Positions 33,601 to 36,994 of a DNA stretch of 64,000 nt are shown piece after piece. This stretch comes from Meghimatium bilineatum (lineage: Eukaryota > Mollusca > Gastropoda > Stylommatophora > Philomycidae), in contig CM067312.1 of NCBI GenBank assembly GCA_034231615.1, positions 8,492,546-8,556,545 of the forward strand, written 5' to 3'. The translations under genes were made by a program, and so were the position numbers. Numbering within the stretch: position 1 is the first letter of the stretch; the number at the start of each line of letters is the position of its first letter. The notes below the pieces were generated by a model. That model ran no database searches. It was not told the origin of the DNA and was given only the letters and a program-made list of their open reading frames with translations.

Positions 33601-33910
33601 CTGTAACAACAAAAAAGTTATCGCGATTTCAAAACAGCCAAAACATTCCCAAAAACTAATTCCGCGGTAGTCAGCGGCTGGAGAGAAGTTACGTAATTGT
33701 AAACATAGGATGCTAAAGGTTAATTGAACCAAAAAAGTTATTTTTGTGCTAAATTTTCTTCCATACTTTATTTTCTAAATGAATAACTTTTTACAATGCT
33801 ATATGTTATTTCAGGGCAAGGCTATGGGTCAGGAATTGCTGGATTTTGTTATCAGAGATGTTCCCAATCTGCAAAAACTGGCAGAAGAAGCTCTGACACA
33901 TAAAAATTAG
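578..33910 (+). CDS. AtuA-family (DUF1446) protein, 16 exons, 5' end outside window
   Basis: Exons: 578-647, 4223-4353, 7833-7921, 8684-8783, 10633-10676, 11289-11366, 13820-14072, 17729-17835, 20005-20113, 21993-22095, 24186-24225, 25857-25908, 26627-26843, 27674-27803, 30075-30165, 33815-33910. All junctions are GT-AG, every phase matches its neighbour, and the sum is 1710 bases (569 residues plus TAG). Family motifs run in order: [64 protein letters not shown], then a C-terminal domain with ARSGDKGN-like [13 protein letters not shown]. The family is named after bacterial acyclic terpene utilisation protein AtuA; the C-terminal part corresponds to its ferredoxin-like fold domain. The biochemical role in animals is not known to me. 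About 80-100 N-terminal residues usual for the family are missing and should lie upstream of base 1. Introns are packed with repeats. Confidence 0.93.
653..905 (-). repeat. SINE family A copy next to a splice donor
   Basis: Nearly full-length, beginning with the CTTCTTCTTCTTCTGC tail complement and ending CAACACACAGGCG. The insertion starts six bases after exon a of the AtuA-family gene. Confidence 0.88.
990..1256 (+). repeat. SINE family A copy, diverged
   Basis: Begins with a diverged GGTCTGAGAGGGAAGCAAA head and contains GACTAAGGAGGTTTTAGGG, GTAAACCATAG and CTACTTCCTGCTAATC. No clear target-site duplication. Confidence 0.78.
1556..2365 (-). repeat. Dispersed repeat family F, with a LINE fragment inserted
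   Basis: Matches 60605-61190 on the opposite strand over most of its length (for example CAGTTTCCTCCTCCCCAGTG and AACTATCACA-CTCCAGGAAG). The 60605 copy lacks bases 1703-1962. No coding capacity of its own is apparent; class unknown. Confidence 0.75.
1703..1962 (-). mobile_element. 5'-truncated LINE 3' fragment with 10-bp target-site duplication
   Basis: Encodes a LINE C-terminus ending [11 protein letters not shown], similar to the end of the RNase H-bearing fragment at 29105-29765 (LWECPACCE). It is flanked by the direct repeat GTTGAAATGT at 1693-1702 and 1963-1972, and the related copy at 60605-61190 shows the empty site. Confidence 0.75.
2375..2530 (-). repeat. tRNA-derived SINE, partial (family C)
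   Basis: Resembles 3569-3862 and 25073-25357 in CAGTTGGGTCGACTGGAGGA and in the segment with GGTTTTGAACCTGGCA, which on the minus strand is B-box-like. Confidence 0.65.
2536..4189. mobile_element. piggyBac-like element, TTAA ends, non-coding
   Basis: The left end reads TTAACCCTTTAGCTGCT and the right end is its near-perfect inverted complement AGCAGCTAAATGGTTAA (16 of 17 bases). TTAA at both ends is the target signature of piggyBac elements. No transposase frame is visible over 1.65 kb; a family C SINE lies inside. The right end stops 33 bases before AtuA-family exon b. A related terminus occurs at 33016-33723. Confidence 0.7.
3569..3862 (-). repeat. tRNA-derived SINE family C
   Basis: Minus strand carries an A-box-like TGGTCAACTAGTTGATAG and a B-box GGTTCGAAACC. 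It aligns over its full length with 25073-25357 (shared GGCAGCAACCTGCC and CTTCATGTACTAAGCCACA). Confidence 0.75.
4223..4353 (+). CDS. AtuA-family exon b (residues 24-67), NAGG motif
   Basis: Acceptor TCTACAG, donor CAC|GTATGT. It encodes the hallmark [20 protein letters not shown] and ends KGDDLMSH in phase 0. An ATG-initiated open frame begins at 4147, but bases 4147-4222 are intron and partly the end of a piggyBac-like element, so that ATG is not a start. Confidence 0.92.
4491..6495. repeat. Minisatellite, 21-bp unit, about 95 copies
   Basis: Tandem 21-bp units containing CATGCTAAGAAAG, with recurrent variants GTAGTGGGC/T, GGAATGGGT and TGTGTGGGC and a CATGTTAAGAAA form. It lies in the AtuA-family intron 4354-7832. 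Because 21 is a multiple of three and the unit lacks stops in some frames, both strands read open for hundreds of codons (599 codons on the minus strand). These frames have no start context, similarity or splice support and are not called genes. Confidence 0.95.
6484..6642 (-). mobile_element. LINE reverse-transcriptase fragment (thumb region)
   Basis: The minus strand reads [10 protein letters not shown] and [12 protein letters not shown], typical of the region after the catalytic motifs in RNase H-less LINEs. It is wedged between the large 21-bp array and the small related array at 6640-6725. Confidence 0.6.
6640..6725. repeat. Minisatellite, 21-bp unit, 4 copies
   Basis: Four units of CTAAGAAAGGAGTGCATCATG. 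Same length and core (CTAAGAAAGGA) as the large array before it, separated by a LINE fragment. Confidence 0.9.
6800..6958 (+). repeat. SINE family B copy
   Basis: Begins CCGCCGAAGACAGATGTGTC and has TAGTAGGACCATTGTCCTAC and a GAAGAAGAAG tail. Confidence 0.88.
7225..7345 (-). mobile_element. LINE 3' fragment
   Basis: Resembles 13268-13500 (ATCAAGTGCCATCT, GTGGTGCACTC, CTCATGATGTTTCTCTCCCA). Remnant of the end of an RNase H-less LINE. Confidence 0.5.
7833..7921 (+). CDS. AtuA-family exon c (residues 68-97)
   Basis: Acceptor TTACTGTTTCAG, donor GG|GTATGT. It encodes [20 protein letters not shown] and ends NAYLG in phase 2, running on into [10 protein letters not shown] of the next exon, matching the family's NAYLGA segment. 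Confidence 0.9.
8028..8148 (-). repeat. SINE family B, partial
   Basis: Minus-strand copy with CTTCTTCTTCTTCAGTGTTC at the tail and CAGCAGGATATAGTGCAGAG; the head is missing. Confidence 0.78.
8149..8683. other. Intron sequence, short internal duplication
   Basis: AT-rich. Two related blocks near 8320-8440 and 8480-8600 share GCCATTTTGAATAT and ATGTGATCAACA. No other feature seen. Confidence 0.5.
8684..8783 (+). CDS. AtuA-family exon d (residues 97-130), GADVVITGR motif
   Basis: Acceptor TTTTTCCAG, donor GAA|GTAAGT. It encodes the conserved [20 protein letters not shown] and ends in phase 0. Confidence 0.93.
9050..9200 (+). repeat. LINE 3' end turned into a 31-bp tandem repeat
   Basis: Three units carrying CTGGACATGTCATGTGTGCA and GTGATGATGAT. 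The unit resembles the LINE end at 1703-1962 (encoding W-C-VCSDDD), so this is a small array grown from a LINE 3' terminus. Confidence 0.6.
9737..9825. repeat. Minisatellite, 20-bp unit, 4 copies
   Basis: Four near-perfect units containing AAAACCTCTCCTTGGACACA. Confidence 0.9.
9862..10126 (+). repeat. SINE family A copy
   Basis: From GGCCCAAAAGGGGACCAAAG to a GAAGAAGAAG tail, with GTGCTATAAACCATGACACA in the middle. Confidence 0.85.
10238..10524 (+). repeat. SINE family A, full-length
   Basis: Starts ACGCCTGTGTGTTGCCGAGG and ends AACGAACGCAGAAGAAGA. One of the least diverged copies. Confidence 0.9.
10633..10676 (+). CDS. AtuA-family exon e (residues 131-145)
   Basis: A 44-base exon with acceptor TTTTGTTTCAG and donor AG|GTGAGA. 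It encodes [14 protein letters not shown] and ends in phase 2. The FGW start matches the family sequence that follows the H-E of the previous exon. Confidence 0.9.
11289..11366 (+). CDS. AtuA-family exon f (residues 145-171), GHLIECGAQ motif
   Basis: Acceptor TTTTTTTCAG, donor TG|GTAGGC. It encodes [20 protein letters not shown], one of the most conserved blocks of the family, and ends in phase 2. Confidence 0.93.
11500..11630 (+). repeat. SINE family A, 3' half
   Basis: Contains AAGCTGTAAACTATGCCACA and CTACATCCTGCTAATCTGCA, with a short GAAGAAG tail. Confidence 0.78.
11672..11808 (+). repeat. SINE family A, 5' half
   Basis: Contains AGCAACACTGTTTACCTTCC and CCCATCCCATATAGGGTCAA; stops at GACCCAGAAATGCC. 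Confidence 0.8.
11888..12062 (-). repeat. SINE family A, partial
   Basis: Minus-strand 3' portion from CTTCTTTTGTGTTCATTCTC through TGGTCTACAGTTTGGCTGC. Confidence 0.8.
12227..12985 (-). mobile_element. LINE reverse-transcriptase fragment without RNase H
   Basis: Minus strand reads [20 protein letters not shown] (RT motif B region) near 12960, then [34 protein letters not shown] and [12 protein letters not shown], the usual order in RTE/Proto2-like LINEs. It is broken by stops and frameshifts. The tail [10 protein letters not shown] resembles the plus-strand fragment at 25430-25790. Confidence 0.8.
13268..13500 (-). mobile_element. LINE C-terminal fragment
   Basis: Minus strand reads [20 protein letters not shown] and [11 protein letters not shown], the basic GHI-R/GKI-G-R-RGRPR-type tail of RNase H-less LINEs. 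Confidence 0.65.
13500..13723 (+). repeat. SINE family A, nearly complete 3' part
   Basis: Contains CATGTCATAAGAAGC, AAACTGTAAACCATGTCACA, CTACATCCTGCTAATCTGCA and an AAAGAAG tail. Confidence 0.82.
13820..14072 (+). CDS. AtuA-family exon g (residues 171-255), YEIxDPxxYxxPDV motif
   Basis: Largest exon of the gene (253 bases). Acceptor ATCTTCCAG, donor AAG|GTCAGT. It carries [16 protein letters not shown] and [20 protein letters not shown], both family signatures, and ends in phase 0. Confidence 0.94.
14213..14300 (-). mobile_element. RNase H-bearing LINE, extreme 3' fragment
   Basis: Repeats 29101-29175 almost base for base (GATTCTTGATTAGAAACTGG, GGGCATTCCCATAAGTGCTC). Confidence 0.7.
14450..14605 (+). 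repeat. Dispersed repeat family F, end fragment
   Basis: Shares GATAACCTCAATAT, GCATGTCATCTACTAAGG and TTTTCTGTTGCATGGGTGG with the ends of the copies at 1556-2365 and 60605-61190. Confidence 0.7.
14705..14970 (+). repeat. SINE family A copy, diverged
   Basis: Head at CCCTATGTGTTGCAGAAACC, then AAGCTGTAAACCATGACACA and a degraded tail ACAGAAAAAG. Confidence 0.78.
15528..16118. repeat. Minisatellite of 14-bp units carrying TACTAAC, about 42 copies
   Basis: Units alternate GATTCTACTAACAT and GATTCTACTAACAG in irregular order, with a few GGTT variants. It lies in the AtuA-family intron 14073-17728, about 1.6 kb before the acceptor. Each unit contains the intron branch-point word TACTAAC, and many also have an AG right after it. 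Confidence 0.95.
16135..16485. repeat. Short tandem repeat around CATATCTCAGATATGTAATG, split by a SINE
   Basis: Roughly 30-bp units, each with a near-palindromic CATATCTCAGATATG and GATCCAAGTT. A family B SINE (16217-16370) sits in the middle of the array. Confidence 0.8.
16217..16370 (+). repeat. SINE family B inside a tandem array
   Basis: From CCACCGAAGATGGATGTGTT to ACACTGAAGAAG, with TAGTAGGACCATTGTCCTGC. Confidence 0.87.
16543..16680 (-). repeat. SINE family A, 3' half
   Basis: CTTCTGCATTCATTCTCAAAC through GTCATGGTTTACAG to a truncated end near CAGCTTCAGC. Confidence 0.82.
16689..16885 (-). repeat. tRNA-derived SINE, separate family
   Basis: The minus strand begins with tRNA-like AAGTGGCGCGCATGGTCG, then GAGGTCTCAGGTTCAATTC (A-box- and B-box-like). 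No folding into a functional tRNA was attempted; treated as a SINE head. Confidence 0.6.
17058..17195 (+). repeat. SINE family B copy, diverged
   Basis: CCACCAAAGACAAATGTATC at the head, CCAGCGGGAGTTTGAGAATG near the tail. Confidence 0.82.
17729..17835 (+). CDS. AtuA-family exon h (residues 256-291)
   Basis: Acceptor TTCTGTCCAG, donor AG|GTAAAT, phase 2 at the end. It encodes [20 protein letters not shown] and a lysine/alanine-rich helix. The intron before it holds the TACTAAC minisatellite. Confidence 0.9.
17925..18255. repeat. Two family A SINE pieces head to head
   Basis: A plus-strand 5' part (17925-18080, ending GCAGATATCACAGCTG) directly abuts a minus-strand 3' part (18081-18255, starting TCTTCTTCTCTTTG). 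The joint may be an inverted insertion or two events. Confidence 0.75.
18320..18556 (-). repeat. SINE family A copy
   Basis: From CTTCTTGTGTGGTCATTCTC to CTCCCTCTTTCAGGTCTGGC; diverged in the middle. Confidence 0.78.
18556..18750 (+). repeat. SINE family B copy with small internal duplication
   Basis: Head CGCCAAAGACGAATGTGTCT, then an extra GAATGAATTCTGAAGAATTC palindromic stretch, then the usual GCAAATAAATGGCGACACAA and GAGTTTGAGAATAAACGCTG. Confidence 0.8.
18760..19228. other. Intron sequence, nothing identified
   Basis: AT-rich, no recognised repeat or frame. Confidence 0.45.
19229..19790 (+). mobile_element. LINE C-terminal fragment without RNase H
   Basis: Reads [50 protein letters not shown] and [12 protein letters not shown]. 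Same family as 28640-28935, 41230-41690 and 47330-48060. It is 5'-truncated and lacks the catalytic motifs. Confidence 0.8.
20005..20113 (+). CDS. AtuA-family exon i (residues 291-327)
   Basis: Acceptor TGTCTTTCAG, donor TTG|GTAAAA. It encodes [20 protein letters not shown] and ends LHGSL in phase 0. Similarity to the family is weaker here, but phases fit on both sides. Confidence 0.82.
20160..20320 (+). repeat. SINE family A, 5' half
   Basis: GGGCCTGAAAAGGGAGCAAA to GTTGGATGTGTCCGACCAAA; 3' half missing. Confidence 0.8.
20449..20625. mobile_element. MITE with pogo/Tigger-like ends, copy 1
   Basis: Begins TACAGTAGAATCCTGATATA and ends GCTATAGAGGAATTACACTGTA, an imperfect inverted pair of the CAGT-AATCC-TATAAC type. 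TA lies at both ends. Confidence 0.75.
20701..20895. mobile_element. MITE with pogo/Tigger-like ends, copy 2
   Basis: Begins TACAGTGGAATCCTGTTATA and ends GTTATAGAGGGATTTCACAGTA; it aligns with copy 1 throughout. TA target sites and no coding capacity. Confidence 0.8.
20948..21108 (-). repeat. SINE family B copy
   Basis: CTTCTTCTTCAACATTCATT at the tail, CCAACACATCCGTCTTCGGT at the head. Confidence 0.88.
21395..21985 (+). repeat. Dispersed repeat family E
   Basis: Shares blocks with 36995-37490 and, inverted, with 51405-51885: CAGACATGTCGCAGGAGGAG, TTCTGACTTTTGTCTTC, AACAATGATGAACTGGTTGG. Its start resembles the 5' part of SINE A. The right side (CAGCAAAACCCTAGTAGATG) also occurs at 20335-20370 and stops just before the acceptor of AtuA-family exon j. 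Confidence 0.65.
21993..22095 (+). CDS. AtuA-family exon j (residues 328-362)
   Basis: Acceptor TTTTTTCTGTAG; a nearby ACAG four bases later would break the frame, so TAG is chosen. Donor ATGG|GTGAGC, phase 1. It encodes [20 protein letters not shown] and EIAPAGTGM, matching the family region near the end of the AtuA domain. Confidence 0.88.
22185..22310 (-). repeat. SINE family A, 5' half, degraded
   Basis: TGAGTCGCTTTGACCTCTGG, GTCAACTCCACCCC and GGTAACAGTGTCTCTGTTAT keep the family A order. Confidence 0.6.
22330..22490. repeat. Tandem repeat, about 60-bp unit, 3 copies
   Basis: Each unit holds GCAGTTGCTATCCTGCTTGC and CTCACATGGTAGGACAGTC with small changes. Confidence 0.85.
22780..23190 (+). 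mobile_element. Degraded LINE fragment
   Basis: CACTATGCTACCAATGTCCA, ACATGGACACTAACAACAAA and a conserved order with 19229-19790, but with many stops. Confidence 0.45.
23198..23346 (-). repeat. SINE family B copy
   Basis: CTTCTTCTGCGTTCATTCTC at the tail, GACACATTCGTCTTCGGCG at the head. Confidence 0.9.
23577..24040 (+). mobile_element. LINE C-terminal fragment without RNase H
   Basis: Reads [17 protein letters not shown], then [20 protein letters not shown] and [14 protein letters not shown], a textbook LINE tail of the RTE/Proto2 kind. Frameshifts occur near 23640-23720. Confidence 0.82.
24186..24225 (+). CDS. AtuA-family microexon k (residues 362-375)
   Basis: A 40-base exon, too short for an open-frame search. 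Acceptor TTGTTTTCAG, donor AAAAT|GTAAGT. It encodes [13 protein letters not shown], equivalent to the family's PG-G-GGRP segment. Phases 1 in and 2 out both fit. Confidence 0.88.
24589..24745. repeat. Tandem repeat, about 37-bp unit, 4 copies
   Basis: Units read TGTTCTGTCAAGAGCTAT then CACAGCTAAAGCTA; alternate copies have ATACTTACAG in place of ATTCTCACAG. Confidence 0.9.
24770..25035 (-). repeat. SINE family A copy
   Basis: CTTCTGCTTTTTTTCTCAAA to ATCTTTCAGGGTCCTGGCAA. Its CTTTCAGG end would serve as a splice acceptor, as at 46232, but no exon follows. Confidence 0.8.
25073..25357 (-). repeat. tRNA-derived SINE family C
   Basis: Full-length match to 3569-3862. The minus strand has TAGTTGATAGTGAGTTTG and GCCAGGTTCAAAACC (tRNA-like head). 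Confidence 0.75.
25430..25790 (+). mobile_element. LINE C-terminal fragment without RNase H
   Basis: Ends with [20 protein letters not shown] and [13 protein letters not shown]; upstream stops break the frame. Related to 12227-12985. Confidence 0.72.
25857..25908 (+). CDS. AtuA-family microexon l (residues 375-392)
   Basis: A 52-base exon with acceptor TTATTTTCAG and donor CAAG|GTAGGA. In phase it reads [18 protein letters not shown], matching the SPVL-L-FL-P segment of the family. Another frame reads open but lacks similarity. Confidence 0.88.
26095..26365. repeat. Tandem repeat, about 43-bp unit, 6 copies
   Basis: Units contain TCACCAAGCTTCAGTACATG and TCAAACATCCCATCCAT, with drift between copies. 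Confidence 0.85.
26627..26843 (+). CDS. AtuA-family exon m (residues 393-465), start of C-terminal domain
   Basis: Acceptor TTTCATTCAG, donor ATAG|GTCAGG, phase 1. It encodes a polar linker and then [19 protein letters not shown], the signature at the start of the AtuA ferredoxin-like domain. Confidence 0.92.
27340..27640. repeat. AT-rich tandem repeat, about 28-bp unit
   Basis: Repeated ATAAATAATGTTTCCTTAAG with TTTTATAA linkers; about ten units just upstream of AtuA-family exon n. Confidence 0.85.
27674..27803 (+). CDS. AtuA-family exon n (residues 465-508)
   Basis: Acceptor ATTTTTTAG, donor AG|GTAATT, phase 2. It encodes [20 protein letters not shown] and continues to HSTVKR. Minisatellites flank it on both sides (27340-27640 and 27840-28570). 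Confidence 0.92.
27840..28570. repeat. Tandem repeat, 42-bp unit decaying to about 35 bp
   Basis: Early units (27843-28080) are 42 bp with AGTTACAAACATTCACAAGC and ACCATCTATGGCACCACTTA; later ones are shorter and more diverged. An open frame crosses the early part because 42 is divisible by three. It lies 37 bases after exon n. Confidence 0.88.
28640..28935 (-). mobile_element. LINE 3' end without RNase H
   Basis: Minus strand reads [20 protein letters not shown] and [20 protein letters not shown], then a stop and the 3' end. Same family as 19229-19790. Confidence 0.8.
29105..29765 (-). mobile_element. LINE RNase H domain and C-terminus
   Basis: Minus strand: [37 protein letters not shown], then after a frameshift [18 protein letters not shown] (RNase H), and [20 protein letters not shown] with [10 protein letters not shown]. 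This is an RNase H-bearing LINE of the I/jockey superfamily, different from the jockey copy at 54420. 5'-truncated. Confidence 0.85.
30075..30165 (+). CDS. AtuA-family exon o (residues 508-538)
   Basis: Acceptor TAAATTGCAG, donor CAG|GTAATT, phase 0. It encodes [20 protein letters not shown] and [11 protein letters not shown], matching the family's N-F-L-LGGGG-SLR-D-Q block. Confidence 0.92.
30405..30515. repeat. Tandem repeat, 31-bp unit, 3 copies
   Basis: CATTCATACACATGAAAAGT and AGGACCTACCT repeated twice exactly, third copy diverged. Confidence 0.9.
30536..30795 (-). repeat. SINE family A copy, diverged
   Basis: CTTCTATGTGCATTCTTCAA at the tail, TTTTGGGTCGACAACACACA at the head. Confidence 0.78.
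30855..31128 (-). repeat. tRNA-derived SINE family D
   Basis: Minus strand begins GGGAGCCGAGTTAGCGCA, then TTAGCGCAATGGCTTCGC (A-box-like) and CCTGGGTTCATTCC (B-box-like). Matches 40472-40716. It shares a middle region (CTTTACTTCCC, GGTACCCATTTAA) with family C, suggesting a common central domain. Confidence 0.8.
31223..31523 (+). repeat. SINE family A, full-length with 13-bp target-site duplication
   Basis: The element is 31236-31510 (275 bases), from GCCTGTGTGTTGTCAGGGCC to a GAAGAAGAAG tail. It is flanked by perfect AATATACTTAAAC at 31223-31235 and 31511-31523. Defines the family ends together with 48308-48581. Confidence 0.95.
31524..32189. other. Intron sequence, nothing identified
   Basis: No recognised repeat, though GGAGCAAAGAATA-like pieces near 31980-32040 hint at old SINE A debris. 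Confidence 0.4.
32190..33019 (+). mobile_element. Jockey-like LINE 3' fragment containing a 25-bp minisatellite
   Basis: Aligns with 57830-58190 of the full copy (for example ACACAAGATGACT, CTTCAAGAATGTTCTGA, GAGGCAAACATACTGGCCCA), then runs into the array 32455-32985. It resumes as AGACAGTGAAGTTTATTGAA. The last bases of the tail continue after the piggyBac-like insertion at 33724-33740. Confidence 0.85.
32455..32985. repeat. Minisatellite, 25-bp unit, about 21 copies
   Basis: Units contain CTCTGTATGAACTACAAAAG and TGAAC. The unpaired LINE at 58120-58145 has a single CTGTATGAACTACAAAAGAC, so the array arose by expansion of LINE 3' sequence. Confidence 0.93.
33016..33723. mobile_element. piggyBac-like element, 708 bp, non-coding
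   Basis: Starts TTAACCTTTAGCACCC and ends GGATGCTAAAGGTTAA (inverted, one mismatch), with TTAA at both ends. Inserted in the tail of the LINE fragment: the sequence before and after joins to a jockey-like 3' end. Termini resemble those of 2536-4189. Confidence 0.8.
33815..33910 (+). CDS. AtuA-family terminal exon p (residues 539-569, TAG stop)
   Basis: Acceptor ATGTTATTTCAG. It encodes [20 protein letters not shown], then [11 protein letters not shown] and TAG. No AATAAA is seen in the 100 bases before the 42-bp minisatellite, so the 3' UTR may run into that array. Confidence 0.9.
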   Translation, partial: GKAMGQELLDFVIRDVPNLQKLAEEALTHKN

Positions 33911-34019
33911 TCTTGTTCTCTGTCTGGATGATTATATGTATCGGCTGCTATTATGTTAATGATGTTTTTTTCATTTATTAAGCGATATGTAGTTAATCTG
34001 TATTATCTCAGACGTGATT

Positions 34020-35490
34020 TGCTCAAGTTCTTGTTGATGTACATCTTGTCTAACAGTTTAGTATCTAAGCTCTTGTTGATGTACATCTTGTCTAACAGTT
34101 TAGTTTCTAAGCTCTTGTTGATGTACATCTTGTCTAAAAGTTTAGTATCTAAGCTCTTGTTGATGTACATCTTGTCTAAAAGTTTAGTATCTAAGCTCTT
34201 GTTGATGTACATCTTGTCTAACAGTTTAGTATCTAAGCTCTTGTTGATGTACATCTTGTCTAACAGTTTAGTTTCTAAGCTCTTGTTGATGTACATCTTG
34301 TCTAACAGTTTAGTATCTAAGCTCTTGTTGATGTACATCTTGTCTAACAGTTTAGTTTCTAAGCTCTTGTTGATGTACATCTTGTCTAACAGTTTAGTAT
34401 CTAAGCTCTTGTTGATGTACATCTTGTCTAACAGTTTAGTTTCTAAGCTCTTGTTGATGTACATCTTGTCTAACAGTTTAGTATCTAAGCTCTTGTTGAT
34501 GTACATCTTGTCTAACAGTTTAGTTTCTAAGCTCTTGTTGATGTACATCTTGTCTAACAGTTTAGTTTCTAAGCTCTTGTTGATGTACATCTTGTCTAAC
34601 AGTTTAGTTTCTAAGCTCTTGTTGATGTACATCTTGTCTAACAGTTTAGTTTCTAAGCTCTTGTTGATGTACATCTTGTCTAACAGTTTAGTTTCTAAGC
34701 TCTTGTTGATGTACATCTTGTCTAACAGTTTAGTTTCTAAGCTCTTGTTGATGTACATCTTGTCTAACAGTTTAGTATCTAAGCTCTTGTTGATGTACAT
34801 CTTGTCTAACAGTTTAGTATCTAAGCTCTTGTTGATGTACATCTTGTCTAACAGTTTAGTTTCTAAGCTCTTGTTGATGTACATCTTGTCTAACAGTTTA
34901 GTATCTAAGCTCTTGTTGATGTACATCTTGTCTAACAGTTTAGTTTCTAAGCTCTTGTTGATGTACATCTTGTCTAACAGTTTAGTTTCTAAGCTCTTGT
35001 TGATGTACATCTTGTCTAACAGTTTAGTTTCTAAGCTCTTGTTGATGTACATCTTGTCTAACAGTTTAGTATCTAAGCTCTTGTTGATGTACATCTTGTC
35101 TAACAGTTTAGTATCTAAGCTCTTGTTGATGTACATCTTGTCTAACAGTTTAGTTTCTAAGCTCTTGTTGATGTACATCTTGTCTAACAGTTTAGTATCT
35201 AAGCTCTTGTTGATGTACATCTTGTCTAACAGTTTAGTTTCTAAGCTCTTGTTGATGTACATCTTGTCTAACAGTTTAGTTTCTAAGCTCTTGTTGATGT
35301 ACATCTTGTCTAACAGTTTAGTTTCTAAGCTCTTGTTGATGTACATCTTGTCTAACAGTTTAGTATCTAAGCTCTTGTTGATGTACATCTTGTCTAACAG
35401 TTTAGTATCTAAGCTCTTGTTGATGTACATCTTGTCTAACAGTTTAGTTTCTAAGCTCTTGTTCTAACAGTTTAGTTTCTAAGCTCATGT
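34020..35490. repeat. Minisatellite, 42-bp unit, about 34 copies, with seven-unit higher-order pattern
   Basis: Units hold GCTCTTGTTGATGTACATCT and TGTCTAACAGTTTAGT, differing mainly at one A/T site (TAGTATCT or TAGTTTCT). It begins 110 bases after the AtuA-family stop codon. Both strands stay open (504 codons plus, 475 minus); the plus frame would give a hydrophobic LLLMYILSNSLVSK repeat, the minus frame a charged MYINKSLETKLLDK repeat. No splice, start or similarity evidence supports either as a gene. Confidence 0.95.
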
Positions 35491-35546
35491 TGGTGTAATT
35501 GTTGATAGTAAATTCTTGGTTGTTACATAAATATATTGTCAGTCTG

Positions 35547-35657
35547 GATCTTCTTCATTCTCAAACTCCTGCTGGATTTCTCTTGTAACAGGACAATGGT
35601 CCTACAAGATTTCCAGTTGGATGTAGTTCAGAGAATGGAAATGCATTGTGTTGTCTT
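35547..35657 (-). repeat. SINE family B, partial
   Basis: CTTCTTCATTCTCAAACTCC through GGAAATGCATTGTGTTG; head absent. Confidence 0.82.
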
Positions 35658-36059
35658 TTGGAGGAGGTCCAGATCAATTTGTATTCCACTGTATAATGTT
35701 CTAAATAAGAGCAGCTTGTTTGTTTGATTTTTTGGGTGGAACTTGCAATTAAACTCATAATTCAATTGGTCATTGATTATTAAATGTGATTAATCTTTTC
35801 ACTTTTGAAACATTTTATGATGCATATATCACAAAATGGCATTGGTCAAAGGTCATGAGTGTATTTACCACTGGATCAGCAATCCACCAATATATTGCCA
35901 GAGCCAGAAAGGAGAGCAAAGAATAGCAACACTGTTTATGCATGTCATAAGAGTGGGTTATGGAGTGACATTTTGACCGAAAGGCCTTTATCAAGAATAA
36001 CATACACATATGCATCAAAAACAACAAGTAAGAATGACACCTTGCTTTCACATGTCTAG

Positions 36060-36210
36060 CGAAATGGCCGGAAGGCCATTTATTTTTCGGACATGTTTGG
36101 AAAGAATGGTTTGGAGAACATGGTTACAATAGGCAAGATTGATGGCAAAAGAGACTGAGGAGAACAGTGTGAGAAGACATTAGATAGTTTAAGATGGCGT
36201 TACAGAGAGT
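36060..36210 (+). mobile_element. LINE C-terminal remnant
   Basis: GGACATGTTTGGAAAG and GGTTACAATAGGCAAGATTG match the GHV-R-NI-TGKI block of 23577-24040. A family A SINE piece precedes it (35874-35955). Confidence 0.5.
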
Positions 36211-36675
36211 CAATTATGATACAGAAACAAGTTAACTAACATAGAAAGTAGTGAAGATTCATTACGGTCTGTCAGTTGGCATGGCACCTGATGATGATAG
36301 AGCAATAAAATCTGTAAAAATGTCAGCATTAATGACAATTTACAACAAAAATGAAAATAAAAAGCTCATAATGCGTGACTATATTATAAATGGATACAAT
36401 CTTGCAAATAAAATCTCCAAGATCTTTCATGAATTTACTGCCTTGGACACAGAAGTTACAGCAAAGACAAATTTGACATGATAACTTTGACAAGACACAA
36501 TAATAGTAACTTATACTGCAATGTTGAGACATCATAACTCAACACGGCACAATAATAGTAACTTATATTGTTACGACGAGACTGCTGGAATTTTGAATCT
36601 TGCATAAGTAGGATATGTCATTAATGAGAACCGCAACTATCATCCTAATGAAACTGCGGATATACATAAGATGGG
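36211..36675. other. Intergenic, short duplication only
   Basis: Two copies of ACAATAATAGTAACTTATA near 36498 and 36549. Nothing else recognised. Confidence 0.45.
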
Positions 36676-36785
36676 GGTAGCCGACACCATATCTAATCTC
36701 CTTAACCACCTCTTACGGCATCCATGGTAGGTAGCAGTCTTACTATTCTGTGCTCTTCTGTCTGACCCCTATAACATAACAGTAT
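36676..36785 (-). repeat. SINE family A, 5' half
   Basis: CTCCTTAACCACCTCTTACG to GACCCCTATAACATAACAG, the order expected for the head of a minus-strand copy. Confidence 0.65.
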
Positions 36786-36994
36786 TGAGTCTGTATATGG
36801 TGCAGCAAATTTCATCAACCAAAATCTTACTTATTCCTTACCTTATTTCAAGAGAGGTTTTATAAGATTTGGAAGATTTTTTTACATTTGTTATTTGTTT
36901 CAGCACATAAATCAGTATTAATTCAATAGTTGTTACCTATTTCTTCCTTTTATAATCACCTGTGTCTGGACTTCTAGTTAGGGGTATAAAGTAT

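Noticed and set aside
33953-35467. 504-codon plus and 475-codon minus frames
   Set aside because: Product of the 42-bp array; no splice, promoter or similarity support, and both strands are equally open.
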